Shown here piece by piece: positions 8,767-18,292 of a stretch of 64,000 bases of DNA (positions are counted from its first letter, which is position 1; each line of letters starts with the position of its first letter). The DNA lies in assembly GCA_016719885.1 (NCBI GenBank), contig JADJYF010000011.1, forward strand, positions 62,001 through 126,000. Direction: 5' to 3'. Source of the DNA: Pseudomonadota bacterium (GTDB taxonomy: Bacteria > Pseudomonadota > Gammaproteobacteria > Ga0077536). The notes beneath the pieces were generated by a model that worked only from the letters and a program-made list of their open reading frames with translations, did not search any database and had not been told where the DNA came from. The position numbers and the translations under genes were made by a program.

Positions 8767-10371
8767 ATGCAAGACAATGTAGACGTCATCATCATCGGGG
8801 CCGGCATTTCCGGCCTCTACGCGCAGTACCGCATGCGCGAGCTCGGCCTCTCGGTGCAGGGATTCGAAGCCGGTTCCGATGTCGGCGGGACCTGGTACTG
8901 GAACCGCTACCCGGGCGCCCGTTTCGATTCCAGTCCTACAGCTACCAGTTTTCGTTTTCCGATGATCTCATCCAGGAATGGACCTGGTCGGAGAAGTTCG
9001 CCGGCCAGCCCGAGATCGAGCGCTACGTGAACTTCGTCGCCGACAAGTTCCAGCTGAAACGCGCCATCGAATTCAATTCGCGCGTCGAAAGCGTGGTGTT
9101 CGACGACGCCTCGCGCACCTGGACGGTCGAGACCCTGAACGGCAAGACCTGCCGCGGGCATTTCGTGCTGTGCGCCACCGGTTTGCTGTCGGCCTACCAG
9201 ATGCCGCCCTATCCCGGCACCGAGAACTTCAAGGGCCAGTCATTTGCACAGCGCGCGCTGGCCCAAGGAACCCATCGACTTCACCGGCAAGAAAGTCGCG
9301 ATCATCGGCAGCGGCCCGACCGCCGTGCAGATCCTGCAGACCATCGCGCCCGAGGTCGGCGAGCTGAAGCTGTTCCAGCGCACCGCCAACTGGTGCACGC
9401 CGCTGCGCAACCAGCCGGTGAGCGCCGCCGAACAGGAAGAGATGAAGGTCAAGGCCAACGACATCTTCGAGCTGTGCAAGCGCACCGCGGCCGCCTTCAT
9501 CCACGATATGGACATGCGCGCCAGCACCGAGGTCACGAAGGCCGAACGCATGGCCAAGTACCAGGAGCTGTATGAACGCGGCGGCTTCGCGCTGTGGCTC
9601 GGCAATTACAACGACGTGTTCCACAACCGCGCGCTGGCCGACGAGATCAGCGAATTCCTGGCGGAGAAGATTCGCCAGCGGGTGAAGGATCCGGTCAAGG
9701 CCGAGAAGCTCATTCCCAAGAACCATCCCTATGGCACCAAGCGTCCGCCGGGCGAGAAGAACTACTACGAGGCGTTCAACCAGGACAATGTCGACGTGGT
9801 CGATCTGCGCGCGACGCCCATCGTCAAGATCACCGAGAGCGGCGTCGAGACCACCGACGCCAAGTACGATTTCGACGTCATCATCTACTGCACCGGCTTC
9901 CAGAGCCTGACCGGCGAGTTGATGCGCATCGACATCCGCGGCGAGCAGGGCGTGGCGCTGAAGGACCATTGGGCGAAAGGACCGAAGACCAATCTCGGCG
10001 TGCAGTTCGCCGGCTTCCCCAACCTGTTCGCGATCATGGGCCCGCACAATCCCGGTACGTTCTGCAACATCACCCGTTGCGTGGAAAGCAATACCGATTG
10101 GATCACGGGCTGCATCCGTTACGTGCTCGAGCATGGCTACAAGACCATCCAGGCCACGCCGGAAGCGGAAGCGGCGTGGACCGAGAAGTGTCACCAGTCG
10201 GTCAAAGGCATGCTCATCGACGAGATGCGTGACTCCTGGTTCTTCGGCAACAACAACCGTGACGGCGGCGTCGGGCAATACCTGATGTATGCCGGCAGCG
10301 TGCCGTCCTACCGCGCGCTGTTCAACGAGGTGGCGGCGAAGGGCTACGAGGGCTTCGAATTCCGCGCCTGA
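8767..10371 (+). pseudogene. Flavin monooxygenase (Baeyer-Villiger type) with two frame disruptions
   Basis: The product would be a 534-residue FAD/NADPH monooxygenase of the cyclohexanone/phenylacetone type: IIIGAGISGLYAQYRMRELG (FAD), GGTWYWNRYPGARFDS, then KVAIIGSGPTAVQ (NADPH). A base is missing at about 8931/8932: restoring one G gives DSES before YSYQFSFSDDL. One extra base near 9246 must be removed to read SFHSARWPKEP. The two shifts cancel, so roughly 105 codons lie out of frame and everything else is well conserved. Either the sequence has errors or the gene is recently broken. The substrate (ketone or steroid-like) is unknown. Confidence 0.8.
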
Positions 10372-10391
10372 GCGCGGACTTCACCATCGCT

Positions 10392-12022
10392 TCATCGCGA
10401 CGCGCAGCTGCTCTCCACGCCGCGCGTCAGGTCCAGACAACGGCCGTCGATCTCGGCGGCCGGTACCTGCAATCCGATCTGGGCCGCGAGCGTCGGCAGG
10501 ATGTCGACGGTCTCGACCGCGTTGGGCTGTTCGAAACCCGCCAGGCCGCGTCGCCAGAACAGGATGGGCACGCGTCGATCGTAATCCCAAGGGCTGCCAT
10601 GGGTGGCGACGTAGCCCGGCGCGGCGCTGGCGATCGGCGTGACGCGCGCTTTCAGCAACACCACGAAGTCTCCCGAACGCTCGGCATCGAAACTGGCGCG
10701 CGCTTCCTGTACGAGGCTCCACTGATCGGGCGGACCGTGCGGCGATGGCTGCGCAAGCAATTCATCGCGGGTGAAGACCGCCGCCACCTGCGGATGTTGT
10801 CGCCATGCCTGCACGGCCGCGTCGCTGACCGCGCGGCGTTGCGCGGCGTCGAGATGGCGCGCGAGGTAGACATCGCCGTTGGCGCCGTCGCCCAGCAGCA
10901 CCGGTGTCGGCAGCTTCAGCCGCGCGGCGATGCGCTCGCCGAGCGCGGCCGGCAGCAGCGCATCGTCGACGCGCGCGGCGTCGACGATGGCGTTCTCGGC
11001 CGCGCGCTCCGGCGCGTCATGACCGCCGTGGTCCGCGCTCAGCATCACCAGGTAATCGATACCGCGCGCATCGAGGCGCGCGAAGAACTCGCCCAAGGCC
11101 GCATCCAGCGCGGCGAGCTGCACGCACATCTCGCTGCCCTCGGTGCCATAGGCGTGGCCTATGAGATCGGTGGCCGACAGACCGATGGCGAGCAGATCGG
11201 TGTGCGGCCCCTTGCCGAGCGCCAAGGCGTCGAAGAGGGCGCCGGCCAGGGTGAGGGTGGCGGCATCCAGCGCCGGCGATGCGCGGAATGCCTTGGCATC
11301 GCCCGCTTCGCGCGCGAAGCGCCCGCTGCCGACCTGTTGCCCATCGCGCAGCGCCACGGCGTAGTCGCGCGCCTTGCAGAACGCGGGCAACGGCAGCGGC
11401 GCGCGCGCTTCGCCGAGCTGCTGGCGCACGGCGGTGTTGACCGCGGTGACCGCCGCCGACGCCTTGGCGTCCGCGTAACTCACGAAGCCGGCGCCGCCCC
11501 ACCACCAGGTCTGGTCGGCATCGGCGCCCGCCAGCAACACCGCCGCGCGATCCTTGCCGGCCACCGACACCACGCGCGTGGCGGGCGTTGCAGCTTTCAT
11601 GCGCATGCCTAGCGTCGGCACACGCAGATGGCGCGTCGACACCTGGTACTGACGCGAACTGCTGCCCGGCGCCTGTGCGTCTTCGACGCAGTACACCTGC
11701 TTGTCGTCGCGCGCGAGGCCTTGGTCGAACCAGTGGTTGGCAATGATGCCGTTGCGCGCTGGCCGCGCACCGGTCAGCAGGGTCGCGTGGCCCGGGCACG
11801 TCTCGGTCGCGGCATGGCTCTGGTAGCCGCGCGTGAACACCACGCCATCCGCCAGGCGTTTCAGACCGCCGCTGAAAAACGCGCGGTACTCGTTGAACAG
11901 ATCGCCCGAGAACTGATCGACCGAGATGGCGACGACGAGGGTGGGGCGAGGCGGCGTGGCCTGCGCGGGCAAGGCCGCCAACAGCCCCGCAGCAGCGCGA
12001 CGCGGCGCGGAATATCCAACAT
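10392..12022 (-). CDS. PafA-like alkaline phosphatase, frame disrupted in the signal peptide
   Basis: This is an exported alkaline-phosphatase-superfamily enzyme. The mature part is intact: LVVAISVDQFSGD (metal), TETCPGHATLLTGARP (threonine nucleophile as in PafA-type phosphatases), DLLAIGLSATDLIGHAYG and MLSADHGGHD. The best start, ATG 12022, reads MLDIPRRVALLRG and then needs a one-base correction in a GGGG run (plus-strand 11985-11988) to continue as LLAALPAQA, giving a normal signal peptide. Without correction no good start exists in the main frame. It is convergent with the monooxygenase gene, 20 bases apart. Function: broad phosphomonoester hydrolysis in the periplasm. Confidence 0.75.
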
Positions 12023-12106
12023 GAAAGTGCCATCCGGCTGTGATTTCGCTCGAGTGTAACGAGCGACCGCGCGACAAGACAGGCGGCCCACCTGCCGCAC
12101 CCGTCG

Positions 12107-12973
12107 CTAGGCGACCGCCACCGCCTTCCTGCGTGTCGGCAGCGCCAACACTCCCACGCCGACGAACGCCGTGACCGCACCGATGACGATGCGCGGACTG
12201 ACGTGCTCGCCCAGCATCACGATGCCGAACACCACGCCGAGCAGGGGCGAGATCAAGGACAGCGGCGCGATCAGCGACACCTCGTAGCGTTGCAGCAGGT
12301 AGTAGTAGGCGTTGTGGCCGATGAGACTCGCGCCGATGGTGGTGAACATCAGCGCCGCCCAGGTGATGGGCTGCGCCTGGCTGAGGGCGGCGCCCTGTCC
12401 TGATTCGAACACCAGGCTCGCCCCGATCAGCAGCGGCGCGGTGATGAAGGCCGTCCACGACTGCAGCTGGAACATGCCGACATTGCTCAAGCTGCGCATG
12501 CACACCGCGGCAATCGCGGCCGACAGCGCCGCGCCGGCCGTGAACAGCACGCCGGTCAGGGCATCGAACACGTGCGGATCGAAACTGACGATGGTCACGC
12601 CGACGAAGGTGAGGGCGATGCCGAGCCAGCGGCGCAGGTGCACGACTTCGCCCAAGAAGAAAATCGACAGCAGCGTGGCGAAGGGCACGTTCAACTGCGC
12701 CACCACCGCCACCACCGAGGCCGCCGCCATGGCGATGCCGATGAACATCAGGCCGAAATGAAACGCGCCATTGAACAGTGCGATCACCAGCACGTCACGC
12801 ATGCGACCGCGCGCCGGTTTCAGAAACGGCAAAAGCACGATGGCCAGCATGCCGAAGCGCAAGCCGGTGAAGAGCAGCGGCGGGATCTCGCGCACACCGA
12901 CCTTGGCCGCCACGAAGTTGAAGCCCCAGATGGTGCAGGTCAGGAGCATGAGCGCGAGATGTCGTAAGGCCAT
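12107..12973 (-). CDS. EamA/DMT-family transporter
   Basis: The 288-residue inner-membrane protein has ten predicted hydrophobic segments in two EamA repeats. The first begins LALMLLTCTIWGFNFVAAKV and the second FQLQSWTAFITAPLLIGASL. LISPLLGVVFGIVMLGE is the typical ending block. The family exports amino acids and other small metabolites; the substrate is not predictable. ATG 12973 is chosen because the long upstream extension is basic, proline-rich and unlike a transporter. It lies 85 bases before the phosphatase start and is divergent from the thiolase gene across a 219-base gap. Confidence 0.85.
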   Translation of the reverse strand: MALRHLALMLLTCTIWGFNFVAAKVGVREIPPLLFTGLRFGMLAIVLLPFLKPARGRMRDVLVIALFNGAFHFGLMFIGIAMAAASVVAVVAQLNVPFATLLSIFFLGEVVHLRRWLGIALTFVGVTIVSFDPHVFDALTGVLFTAGAALSAAIAAVCMRSLSNVGMFQLQSWTAFITAPLLIGASLVFESGQGAALSQAQPITWAALMFTTIGASLIGHNAYYYLLQRYEVSLIAPLSLISPLLGVVFGIVMLGEHVSPRIVIGAVTAFVGVGVLALPTRRKAVAVA

Positions 12974-13192
12974 GACGTCGATGAATCGTTTGCGGACCGA
13001 GAGCGGCGCGGGAGTATATCGACTGACACGCGTCAGTGGCTGCTGCTCGTCATGTGCGCCCGGCTGGTGACGGACGGTGCTGCCGTTATACTGCGGCCAT
13101 GCGCGTGGTCGTCCCTGCTTTCGTACTATCGAAAGGGGGTGGGGCGGCGGCGCCCTGGCCACACCAGATTCGCAGGTCTTCGAGGGGGAGGC

Positions 13193-14377
13193 ATGTCAGA
13201 GAGAACACTGCGCGGCAAGACCGCGATCGCCGGTATCGGCGAGACCACCTATTACAAGCACGGCCAGTCTCCGCACAGCGAGTTCAAGCTGTGTCTGCAG
13301 GCGGTGGTCAATGCCTGTGCCGATGCCGGCATCAGCCCGCACGAAGTCGATGGCTTCGCCTCCTATGGCGATGATCGCTCCGACGCCGGCCACCTGGCCG
13401 CCGCGCTCGGCATCAAGGAACTGAAATTCTCCAACATGTTCTGGGGCGGCGGTGGCGGCGGCGTGTGCGGCGCCATCGGCAACGCGGCGGCGGCGGTCGC
13501 GACCGGCATGGCCGATTGCGTGGTGGCGTTTCGTTCGCTCGCGCAGGGCCAGTATCGCCGCTATGGTCGCAGTTCAGCGGCCGCGGTGTTGTCGGGCGAT
13601 GATTCCTTCGTGGTGCCCTACGGCATCATGTCGCCGGCGCAGCGCTTCGCCATGAAGGTCACGCGCTTCATGCACGATCATGGCATTCACCAGAACGCGC
13701 TGCGTGCGATTTCGCTGGCCTGTTATCACCATGCGCAGACCAACCCCAATGCGGTGATGCGTGGCCGCCCGCTCGACGAAGCGAAGTACGACAACTCGCG
13801 CTGGATAGTCGAGCCCTTCTTCCATCTCTTCGACTGCTGCCAGGAGAACGACGGCGCGGCGGCGGTGGTGGTGGTGTCGGCCGAGCGCGCCCGCCAGCTC
13901 AAGCAGAAGCCCGCCTACATCATGGCTTGCGCGCAGGGCTGCGACCATCGCAGCGCGGCGCCGGTGCACAACATGCCGAACTATGCGAGCAGCCATTTCG
14001 GCCAGCTGGGCCCACGCCTGTACCAGATGGCCAGGATGACGCCGGCCGACATGGGCATCATCGAATGCTACGAGAACTTCACCGGTGGCGTGCTGATGAG
14101 CCTGGTCGAACATGGCCTGGTCAAACCCGAGGAAGCGAACGAGGTGCTGGTGAAGGACAACCTCATCGCGCCCGATGGCCGCCTGCCGCTCAACACCAGC
14201 GGCGGCAATCTCGCCGAGTGCTACATGCATGGCCTGGAACTGGTGCACGACGCGGTGCGCCAGATCCGGGGCGTGGCCATCAACCAGGTCAAGAACAACG
14301 ACGCGGCCATCATCATGGGCGGCCCCATGGTCACGCCGGTCAGCTCTCTCATCCTCGGCTCGGAGGCGACACTGTGA
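13193..14377 (+). CDS. Thiolase-family (SCP2/lipid-transfer type) acyl-CoA enzyme
   Basis: The 394-residue protein is a thiolase-fold enzyme of the lipid-transfer group: KTAIAGIGETTYYKHG at the start, GGGGGGVCGAIGNAAAAVATG around the position of the nucleophilic cysteine, and GGNLAECYMHGLELVHD near the end. Such proteins act as thiolases or, when paired with a DUF35 protein, as retro-aldolases on steroid side-chain CoA esters (the Ltp2-ChsH2 model). A DUF35 gene follows with a GTGA overlap, so that model fits. The start is supported by GGGGGAG just upstream. Confidence 0.85.
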   Translation: MSERTLRGKTAIAGIGETTYYKHGQSPHSEFKLCLQAVVNACADAGISPHEVDGFASYGDDRSDAGHLAAALGIKELKFSNMFWGGGGGGVCGAIGNAAAAVATGMADCVVAFRSLAQGQYRRYGRSSAAAVLSGDDSFVVPYGIMSPAQRFAMKVTRFMHDHGIHQNALRAISLACYHHAQTNPNAVMRGRPLDEAKYDNSRWIVEPFFHLFDCCQENDGAAAVVVVSAERARQLKQKPAYIMACAQGCDHRSAAPVHNMPNYASSHFGQLGPRLYQMARMTPADMGIIECYENFTGGVLMSLVEHGLVKPEEANEVLVKDNLIAPDGRLPLNTSGGNLAECYMHGLELVHDAVRQIRGVAINQVKNNDAAIIMGGPMVTPVSSLILGSEATL

Positions 14378-14814
14378 GCAGCACCTATCTCCCCGCGGGC
14401 TTACCGCAACCCGGCACCGGTCCCGACGGCGTATCCGAACCCTATTGGGCCGGCACCCGCGAAGGCAAGCTGCGCATTCAACGCTGCAGCGCCTGCCAGG
14501 CCTGGCAGTGGGGCCCGGAATGGATCTGCCATCGTTGTCACTCCTTCGACATCGAGTGGGTGGAGATAGAAGGGCGCGGCGTCATCTACAGCTACGAGCG
14601 TCCCCATCACCCGGTGCATCCCGCGCTGAACGGTCATGGCCCCTACCTGGTGGTGCTGGTGGAACTGCCGGCCCATGGCAAGGTGCGCATGCTCGGCAAC
14701 CTGCTCGGCGACCCGCTGCAGGAGGTGGTGATCGGCGCGGCGGTGGAAGCAGTGTTCGAGCCCCATGACGACGCCGACCCGCCATACACGCTGGTGCAAT
14801 GGCGACGGGTGTGA
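14374..14814 (+). CDS. DUF35 OB-fold/zinc-ribbon acyl-CoA-associated protein
   Basis: The 146-residue product has the rubredoxin-like zinc ribbon (CSACQAW then ICHRCHSF) followed by an OB-fold (GRGVIYSYERPHHPVHP, LVVLVELPAHGKVRMLGNL). This is the standard DUF35 arrangement. These proteins bind thiolase-like or MaoC-like partners and often complete their active sites. The GTG start overlaps the thiolase stop by four bases, so the two are very likely made and assembled together. Confidence 0.88.
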   Translation: MSSTYLPAGLPQPGTGPDGVSEPYWAGTREGKLRIQRCSACQAWQWGPEWICHRCHSFDIEWVEIEGRGVIYSYERPHHPVHPALNGHGPYLVVLVELPAHGKVRMLGNLLGDPLQEVVIGAAVEAVFEPHDDADPPYTLVQWRRV

Positions 14815-14829
14815 TGCCAAGCCTCGTAG

Positions 14830-14905
14830 GTGCGAATTCATTCGCACATTCAAGGATGGATACAGCCCACAGGTCGAGCATCAAGGTGCGAATGAATTCG
14901 CACCT
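14830..14905. repeat. REP-like palindrome pair in opposite orientation
   Basis: Two palindromes, GTGCGAATTCATTCGCAC (14830-14847) and AGGTGCGAATGAATTCGCACCT (14884-14905), sit 36 bases apart with mirrored centres (TC and GA), like a small BIME. Related palindromes occur at 19017-19036, 52827-52844 and 59605-59624, always between genes. They lie just upstream of the small gene at 14915. Confidence 0.7.
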
Positions 14906-14914
14906 GCAAGCGCC

Positions 14915-15133
14915 ATGAGTGACGACGAACTGGCCGGCCTGCGCGATCTGGCCGGCACGCTCGAGGACGCCATCGAGGTCATCGCGGACTTGCTCGGCGA
15001 GGCCATCCACGCCCGTATTCCGAGCGAGGCCATGATAGACGCCGCCCATCACGTGGTCGGCGAACTCGCGCAATGGCGCGCGACCCTCGAAGAGATCGTC
15101 GAACGCGACGACGACGCCACCGGCGTGCACTGA
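14915..15133 (+). CDS. Small acidic helical protein, unknown
   Basis: The 72-residue product (starting MSDDELAGLRDLAGTLEDAI) is acidic and predicted almost wholly helical, with heptad-like leucine, isoleucine and alanine spacing. I recognise no family. It sits between the thiolase/DUF35 pair and the nitronate monooxygenase-like gene, in the same direction. The reading frame extends upstream through the REP pair, but that part is repeat DNA, so ATG 14915 is the sensible start. A real gene is likely but not certain. Confidence 0.5.
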   Translation: MSDDELAGLRDLAGTLEDAIEVIADLLGEAIHARIPSEAMIDAAHHVVGELAQWRATLEEIVERDDDATGVH

Positions 15134-15178
15134 CATGCCTCTCGTTGAAATGACGTCCAAACCCCGGAGTGTCCGCCC

Positions 15179-16291
15179 GTGAACAATCGCCTGTGTGAGA
15201 TGTTCGGTATCGATGTGCCGATCTTCGCGTTCTCCCATTGTCGCGACGTGGTGGTCGAGGTGTCGCGCGCGGGCGGCATGGGCGTGCTGGGCATGGCGCG
15301 CATGAGTCCGGCGCGCCTGCGCGAGGAACTGAAATGGATCGACGACCACATCGAAGGCCGGCCCTACGGTATCGATGTGTTGATGCCCACCACCTACAGC
15401 GAAGCGGGCGAGCTCAAGTTCGACGCGGACAAGCTGTTTCCGGAAGAGCATCTGGCCTTCGTGCGCGGCCTGCTCGATGCGGCCGGCGTGCCGCCGCTGC
15501 CGGCCGCGGAACGCGACGCCATCATTCGCGGCCTGCTCAGCGAACTGTCGTTCACGCCGCGGGAAAGCATGGCGATGATCGACATCGCCATGCAGCATCC
15601 GATCAAGCTCATCGTCAATGCGCTCGGTTCGCCGCCGGTGGAACTGGTGGAAGCTGCCCATGCGCGCGGCATCAAGGTGGCGGCCATGGCCGGCAAGCCC
15701 AAGCATGCGCGGAAGCACAAAGAGCGCGGCTGCGATTTCGTGATCGCGGTCGGCACCGAGGCCGGCGGTCATACCGGCACGATTTCCTCCATGGTGCTGT
15801 GGCCGAGCGTGGTCGATGCCGTCGCGCCGCTGCCGGTGCTGGGCGCCGGCGGCGTGGGGCGCGGCCGCCAGGTGGCGGCGGCGCTGGCGCTGGGATGTGA
15901 AGGCGTGTGGTGCGGCTCGGTGTGGTTGCCGAGCGCGCAGAGTGAAGTCATGCCCGAGATCAAGGAACGCTTCTTCGCCGCCGAGGCGGAGGACGCGGTG
16001 CATACGCGCGCGGTCACCGGCAAGCCGTGCCGCACGCTGCGCTCGGCCTTCACCGATGCCTACGAACGCAAGGGCGCGCCCGAGCCCTTGCCGGCGCCCT
16101 TGCAGAACATCCTGTGGTGGGGCGAGGGCCGCACACGGGTGGAGCGGGTGCGGGCCCGGGACTTCCTGACCTACCCGGTCGGCCAGATCGTCGGCAATTT
16201 CACCGGCCCGACCTCGGTGCGCGAAATCGTCTACGGCATGATGGAAGAAATGCTGGCCGCGCGCGAACGCCTGGACGACATGCTGGGCTGA
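15179..16291 (+). CDS. Nitronate monooxygenase-like flavoprotein
   Basis: The 370-residue product is a 2-nitropropane-dioxygenase-type TIM barrel that binds FMN: FGIDVPIFAFSHC at the start, KLIVNALGSPPVELVEAAHA, then VIAVGTEAGGHTGTISSM and PVLGAGGVGRGRQVAAALAL for phosphate binding. Members oxidise alkyl nitronates or act as enoyl-reductase-like enzymes. In an acyl-CoA gene neighbourhood the second role cannot be excluded. The start is GTG 15179 with a GGAG about 12 bases before it. Confidence 0.85.
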   Translation: MNNRLCEMFGIDVPIFAFSHCRDVVVEVSRAGGMGVLGMARMSPARLREELKWIDDHIEGRPYGIDVLMPTTYSEAGELKFDADKLFPEEHLAFVRGLLDAAGVPPLPAAERDAIIRGLLSELSFTPRESMAMIDIAMQHPIKLIVNALGSPPVELVEAAHARGIKVAAMAGKPKHARKHKERGCDFVIAVGTEAGGHTGTISSMVLWPSVVDAVAPLPVLGAGGVGRGRQVAAALALGCEGVWCGSVWLPSAQSEVMPEIKERFFAAEAEDAVHTRAVTGKPCRTLRSAFTDAYERKGAPEPLPAPLQNILWWGEGRTRVERVRARDFLTYPVGQIVGNFTGPTSVREIVYGMMEEMLAARERLDDMLG

Positions 16292-16359
16292 ACGGGGCTT
16301 GCCTGGGGCGGCCGGAATTTCGGACACTGTCGCCATCACGAATTCACGGAAAGCCAGCC

Positions 16360-16608
16360 ATGCCCACCTACGACTACCATTGCGCAACCAACGGTCGCAC
16401 CGTTGAAGTCAAACATGCCATGAGCGAGAAGGTTCGCACCTGGGGCGAATTGTGCAGCCTCGCCGGGCTGCCGCTGGACGCGACGCCCGCCGATGCGCCG
16501 GTCGCCAAGCAACTGGCGGCGACCAGCATCGGTGGTGGCGTCAAGGCGCCCAGCGCGCCGATGCCGAGCGGCGGTGGCTGCGGCGCGGGTTGCGGTCACC
16601 GGCATTGA
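16360..16608 (+). CDS. FmdB-like small regulatory-type protein
   Basis: The 82-residue product opens with MPTYDYHCATNGRTVEVKHA, resembling the FmdB/putative regulatory family, but only one cysteine of the usual zinc ribbon is kept at the N-terminus. Further cysteines lie in CSLAG and in the glycine-rich tail GGGCGAGCGHRH, which could bind metal instead. It stands alone between the nitronate monooxygenase-like gene and the argD leader. Function unknown. Confidence 0.6.
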   Translation: MPTYDYHCATNGRTVEVKHAMSEKVRTWGELCSLAGLPLDATPADAPVAKQLAATSIGGGVKAPSAPMPSGGGCGAGCGHRH

Positions 16609-16653
16609 GCCGCCTGGCGGTGCGTCCATGCTGATCACCCACGGATAAAACGG

Positions 16654-16683
16654 TTGACGCATCGCATCGCCGGCAGGCACACT
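16654..16683 (+). promoter_or_regulatory. Candidate promoter of the argD leader
   Basis: TTGACG (16654-16659) is a near-consensus -35 element. CACACT (16678-16683), 18 bases later, is only a weak -10. They lie immediately upstream of the leader reading frame at 16693, which would give a very short 5' end. Called mainly because the leader and attenuator need a promoter here. Confidence 0.3.
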
Positions 16684-16692
16684 CCGCGCCCC

Positions 16693-16764
16693 ATGAACAA
16701 GCCAATGCAAAAAGTACGTCGTCGTCTGCACGCCTCGCAAGCGAGGGCTGCGCGCGTCTGTTAG
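16693..16764 (+). CDS. Arginine-rich leader peptide of the argD attenuator
   Basis: A 23-codon frame encodes MNKPMQKVRRRLHASQARA and ends in RVC-stop. Five of 23 codons are arginine, three of them consecutive CGT codons. A strong terminator hairpin follows 24 bases after the stop, and an acetylornithine-aminotransferase-type gene lies just beyond. That is the layout of a translation-coupled attenuator. The peptide itself need not have a function. Its ribosome binding site is poor, which is the main weakness. Confidence 0.45.
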   Translation: MNKPMQKVRRRLHASQARAARVC

Positions 16765-16788
16765 CTGTTTGCACTGCTAAAAGTTCCA

Positions 16789-16826
16789 GACGAAGGCCGC
16801 AGCAACCCTGCGGCCTTCGTCGTTTT
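16789..16826 (+). terminator. Attenuator-type intrinsic terminator upstream of argD
   Basis: Perfect 14-bp stem GACGAAGGCCGCAG / CTGCGGCCTTCGTC with a five-base loop, followed by G and TTTT. It lies in the 5' leader of the following gene, not after one, which argues for regulated termination. CAGACGA (16787-16793), overlapping the 5' arm, can instead pair with TCGTCTG (16722-16728) in the run of arginine codons, giving a possible alternative fold. Confidence 0.65.
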
Positions 16827-16871
16827 AGGGCCCGAAAAATCATTGCACCTGTGCAAGAGGAGGTCATCGCC

Positions 16872-18071
16872 ATGCAAGCCACCACCACCGAAATGTTCGA
16901 AGCCATGAATGCCGTCATGCCGATCACCTCGCGTCCGGCCTTGGCCTTCGTGCGCGGCCGCGGCAGCTGGCTGTGGGATCACGAAGACCGCGCCTACCTC
17001 GATTTCGTGCAGGGCTGGGCGGTCAATGCGCTGGGCCACTGCCCGGATCTCGTGGCGCGCGCGCTCAACGAGCAGGCCTCGACGCTGATCAACTGCAGCC
17101 CCGCCTACCACAACCTGCAGGCGGTGCTGTACGCGCGCGCCCTGGCCAAGGCCAGCGGCATGGATCACGTGTTCCTGGCCAACAGCGGCGCCGAGGCCAA
17201 CGAGGGCGCCATCAAGCTGGCGCGGCGCTGGGGCGCACGCCACCGCGCGGGCGCCTACGAGGTCATCACCTTCGAGGGCGCTTTTCACGGTCGCACGCTG
17301 GCCACCATGTCGGCCTCGGGCAAGCCCGAGTTCGCCGCGCTGTTCGAACCCAAGGTGCCGGGCTTTCCCAAGGCGCGCCTGAACGACCTGGCCTCGGTCG
17401 CAGCGCTCATCACGCCGCGCACCGTGGCGGTGATGCTCGAACCCATCCAGGGCGAGGCGGGCGTGGTGGCTGCGTCCGACACGTTCCTGCGCGAGCTGCG
17501 TGCCCTGACCACGGCCCATGGCCTGCTGCTGATGGTCGACGAAGTGCAGACCGGCATGGGCCGCACCGGTCGACTGTTCGCCTGCGAGCATGCCGGCGTG
17601 CGGCCCGACGTCATGACGCTCGGCAAGGGCCTCGGCGGCGGCGTGCCCTTGGCGGCGCTGCTCGCGACGCGCGAGGCGAGCTGCTTCGAGCCGGGTGACC
17701 AGGGCGGCACCTTCAATGGCAATCCGCTGATGGCGGCGGTGGGTCTCGCGGTGCTCGAGCACATCAACGACGCGGCATTTCTCGCCAACGTGCGCGCGCA
17801 GTCGGTGTACTTGAGGGCTCGGCTCGAACGCCTGGCCGTCACCCATGGGCTGGGCGCGGTGCGTGGTCGCGGCCTGCTGCTGGCGATGGAACTCGGCCGC
17901 GCTTGCGGCGCGGAAGTGGTGACGGTGGCGCGCGAGCACGGCCTGCTCATCAACGCACCGCGCGCGCACCTGCTGCGCTTCATGCCGTCGCTGACCGTCA
18001 GCCGTGCCGAGATAGACGAGGCCATGACGAGGCTCGACGCGACCCTGGGCGAGGTCGCAAGGTCCGCGTGA
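16872..18071 (+). CDS. argD: Acetylornithine aminotransferase-type class III aminotransferase
   Basis: The 399-residue PLP enzyme converts N-acetylornithine and 2-oxoglutarate to the semialdehyde and glutamate (or the reverse). Visible features are GRGSWLWDHEDRAYLDFVQG, NSGAEANEGAIKLARRW, FEGAFHGRTL, LLMVDEVQTGMGRTG and the PLP lysine in TLGKGLGGGVPLAALLA. Length is normal for ArgD. AGAGGAGG lies eight bases before ATG 16872. Other class III substrates (succinylornithine, 4-aminobutyrate) cannot be fully excluded, but the arginine-codon leader upstream favours arginine metabolism. Confidence 0.85.
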   Translation: MQATTTEMFEAMNAVMPITSRPALAFVRGRGSWLWDHEDRAYLDFVQGWAVNALGHCPDLVARALNEQASTLINCSPAYHNLQAVLYARALAKASGMDHVFLANSGAEANEGAIKLARRWGARHRAGAYEVITFEGAFHGRTLATMSASGKPEFAALFEPKVPGFPKARLNDLASVAALITPRTVAVMLEPIQGEAGVVAASDTFLRELRALTTAHGLLLMVDEVQTGMGRTGRLFACEHAGVRPDVMTLGKGLGGGVPLAALLATREASCFEPGDQGGTFNGNPLMAAVGLAVLEHINDAAFLANVRAQSVYLRARLERLAVTHGLGAVRGRGLLLAMELGRACGAEVVTVAREHGLLINAPRAHLLRFMPSLTVSRAEIDEAMTRLDATLGEVARSA

Positions 18072-18292
18072 GGGGTGGGGCGGACAGGCGCGGGCCTGTC
18101 CGCCCGATGTCGAAATCGAGCACTGGGTCTTTGTCAGGCGGACCGGCCTTCAAGATAATCGGGGTCGGTCGTGCTGGTCGCGGCCCTGCGACGCCAGCAG
18201 CATGGACGCGGCCCCCGCCGGCCTGGCCCGACACAGGGAGTTTCATCCCAGCGCACGCCGCCGCCCCTGGGCGCGTCGTCGAGACCATCGCC

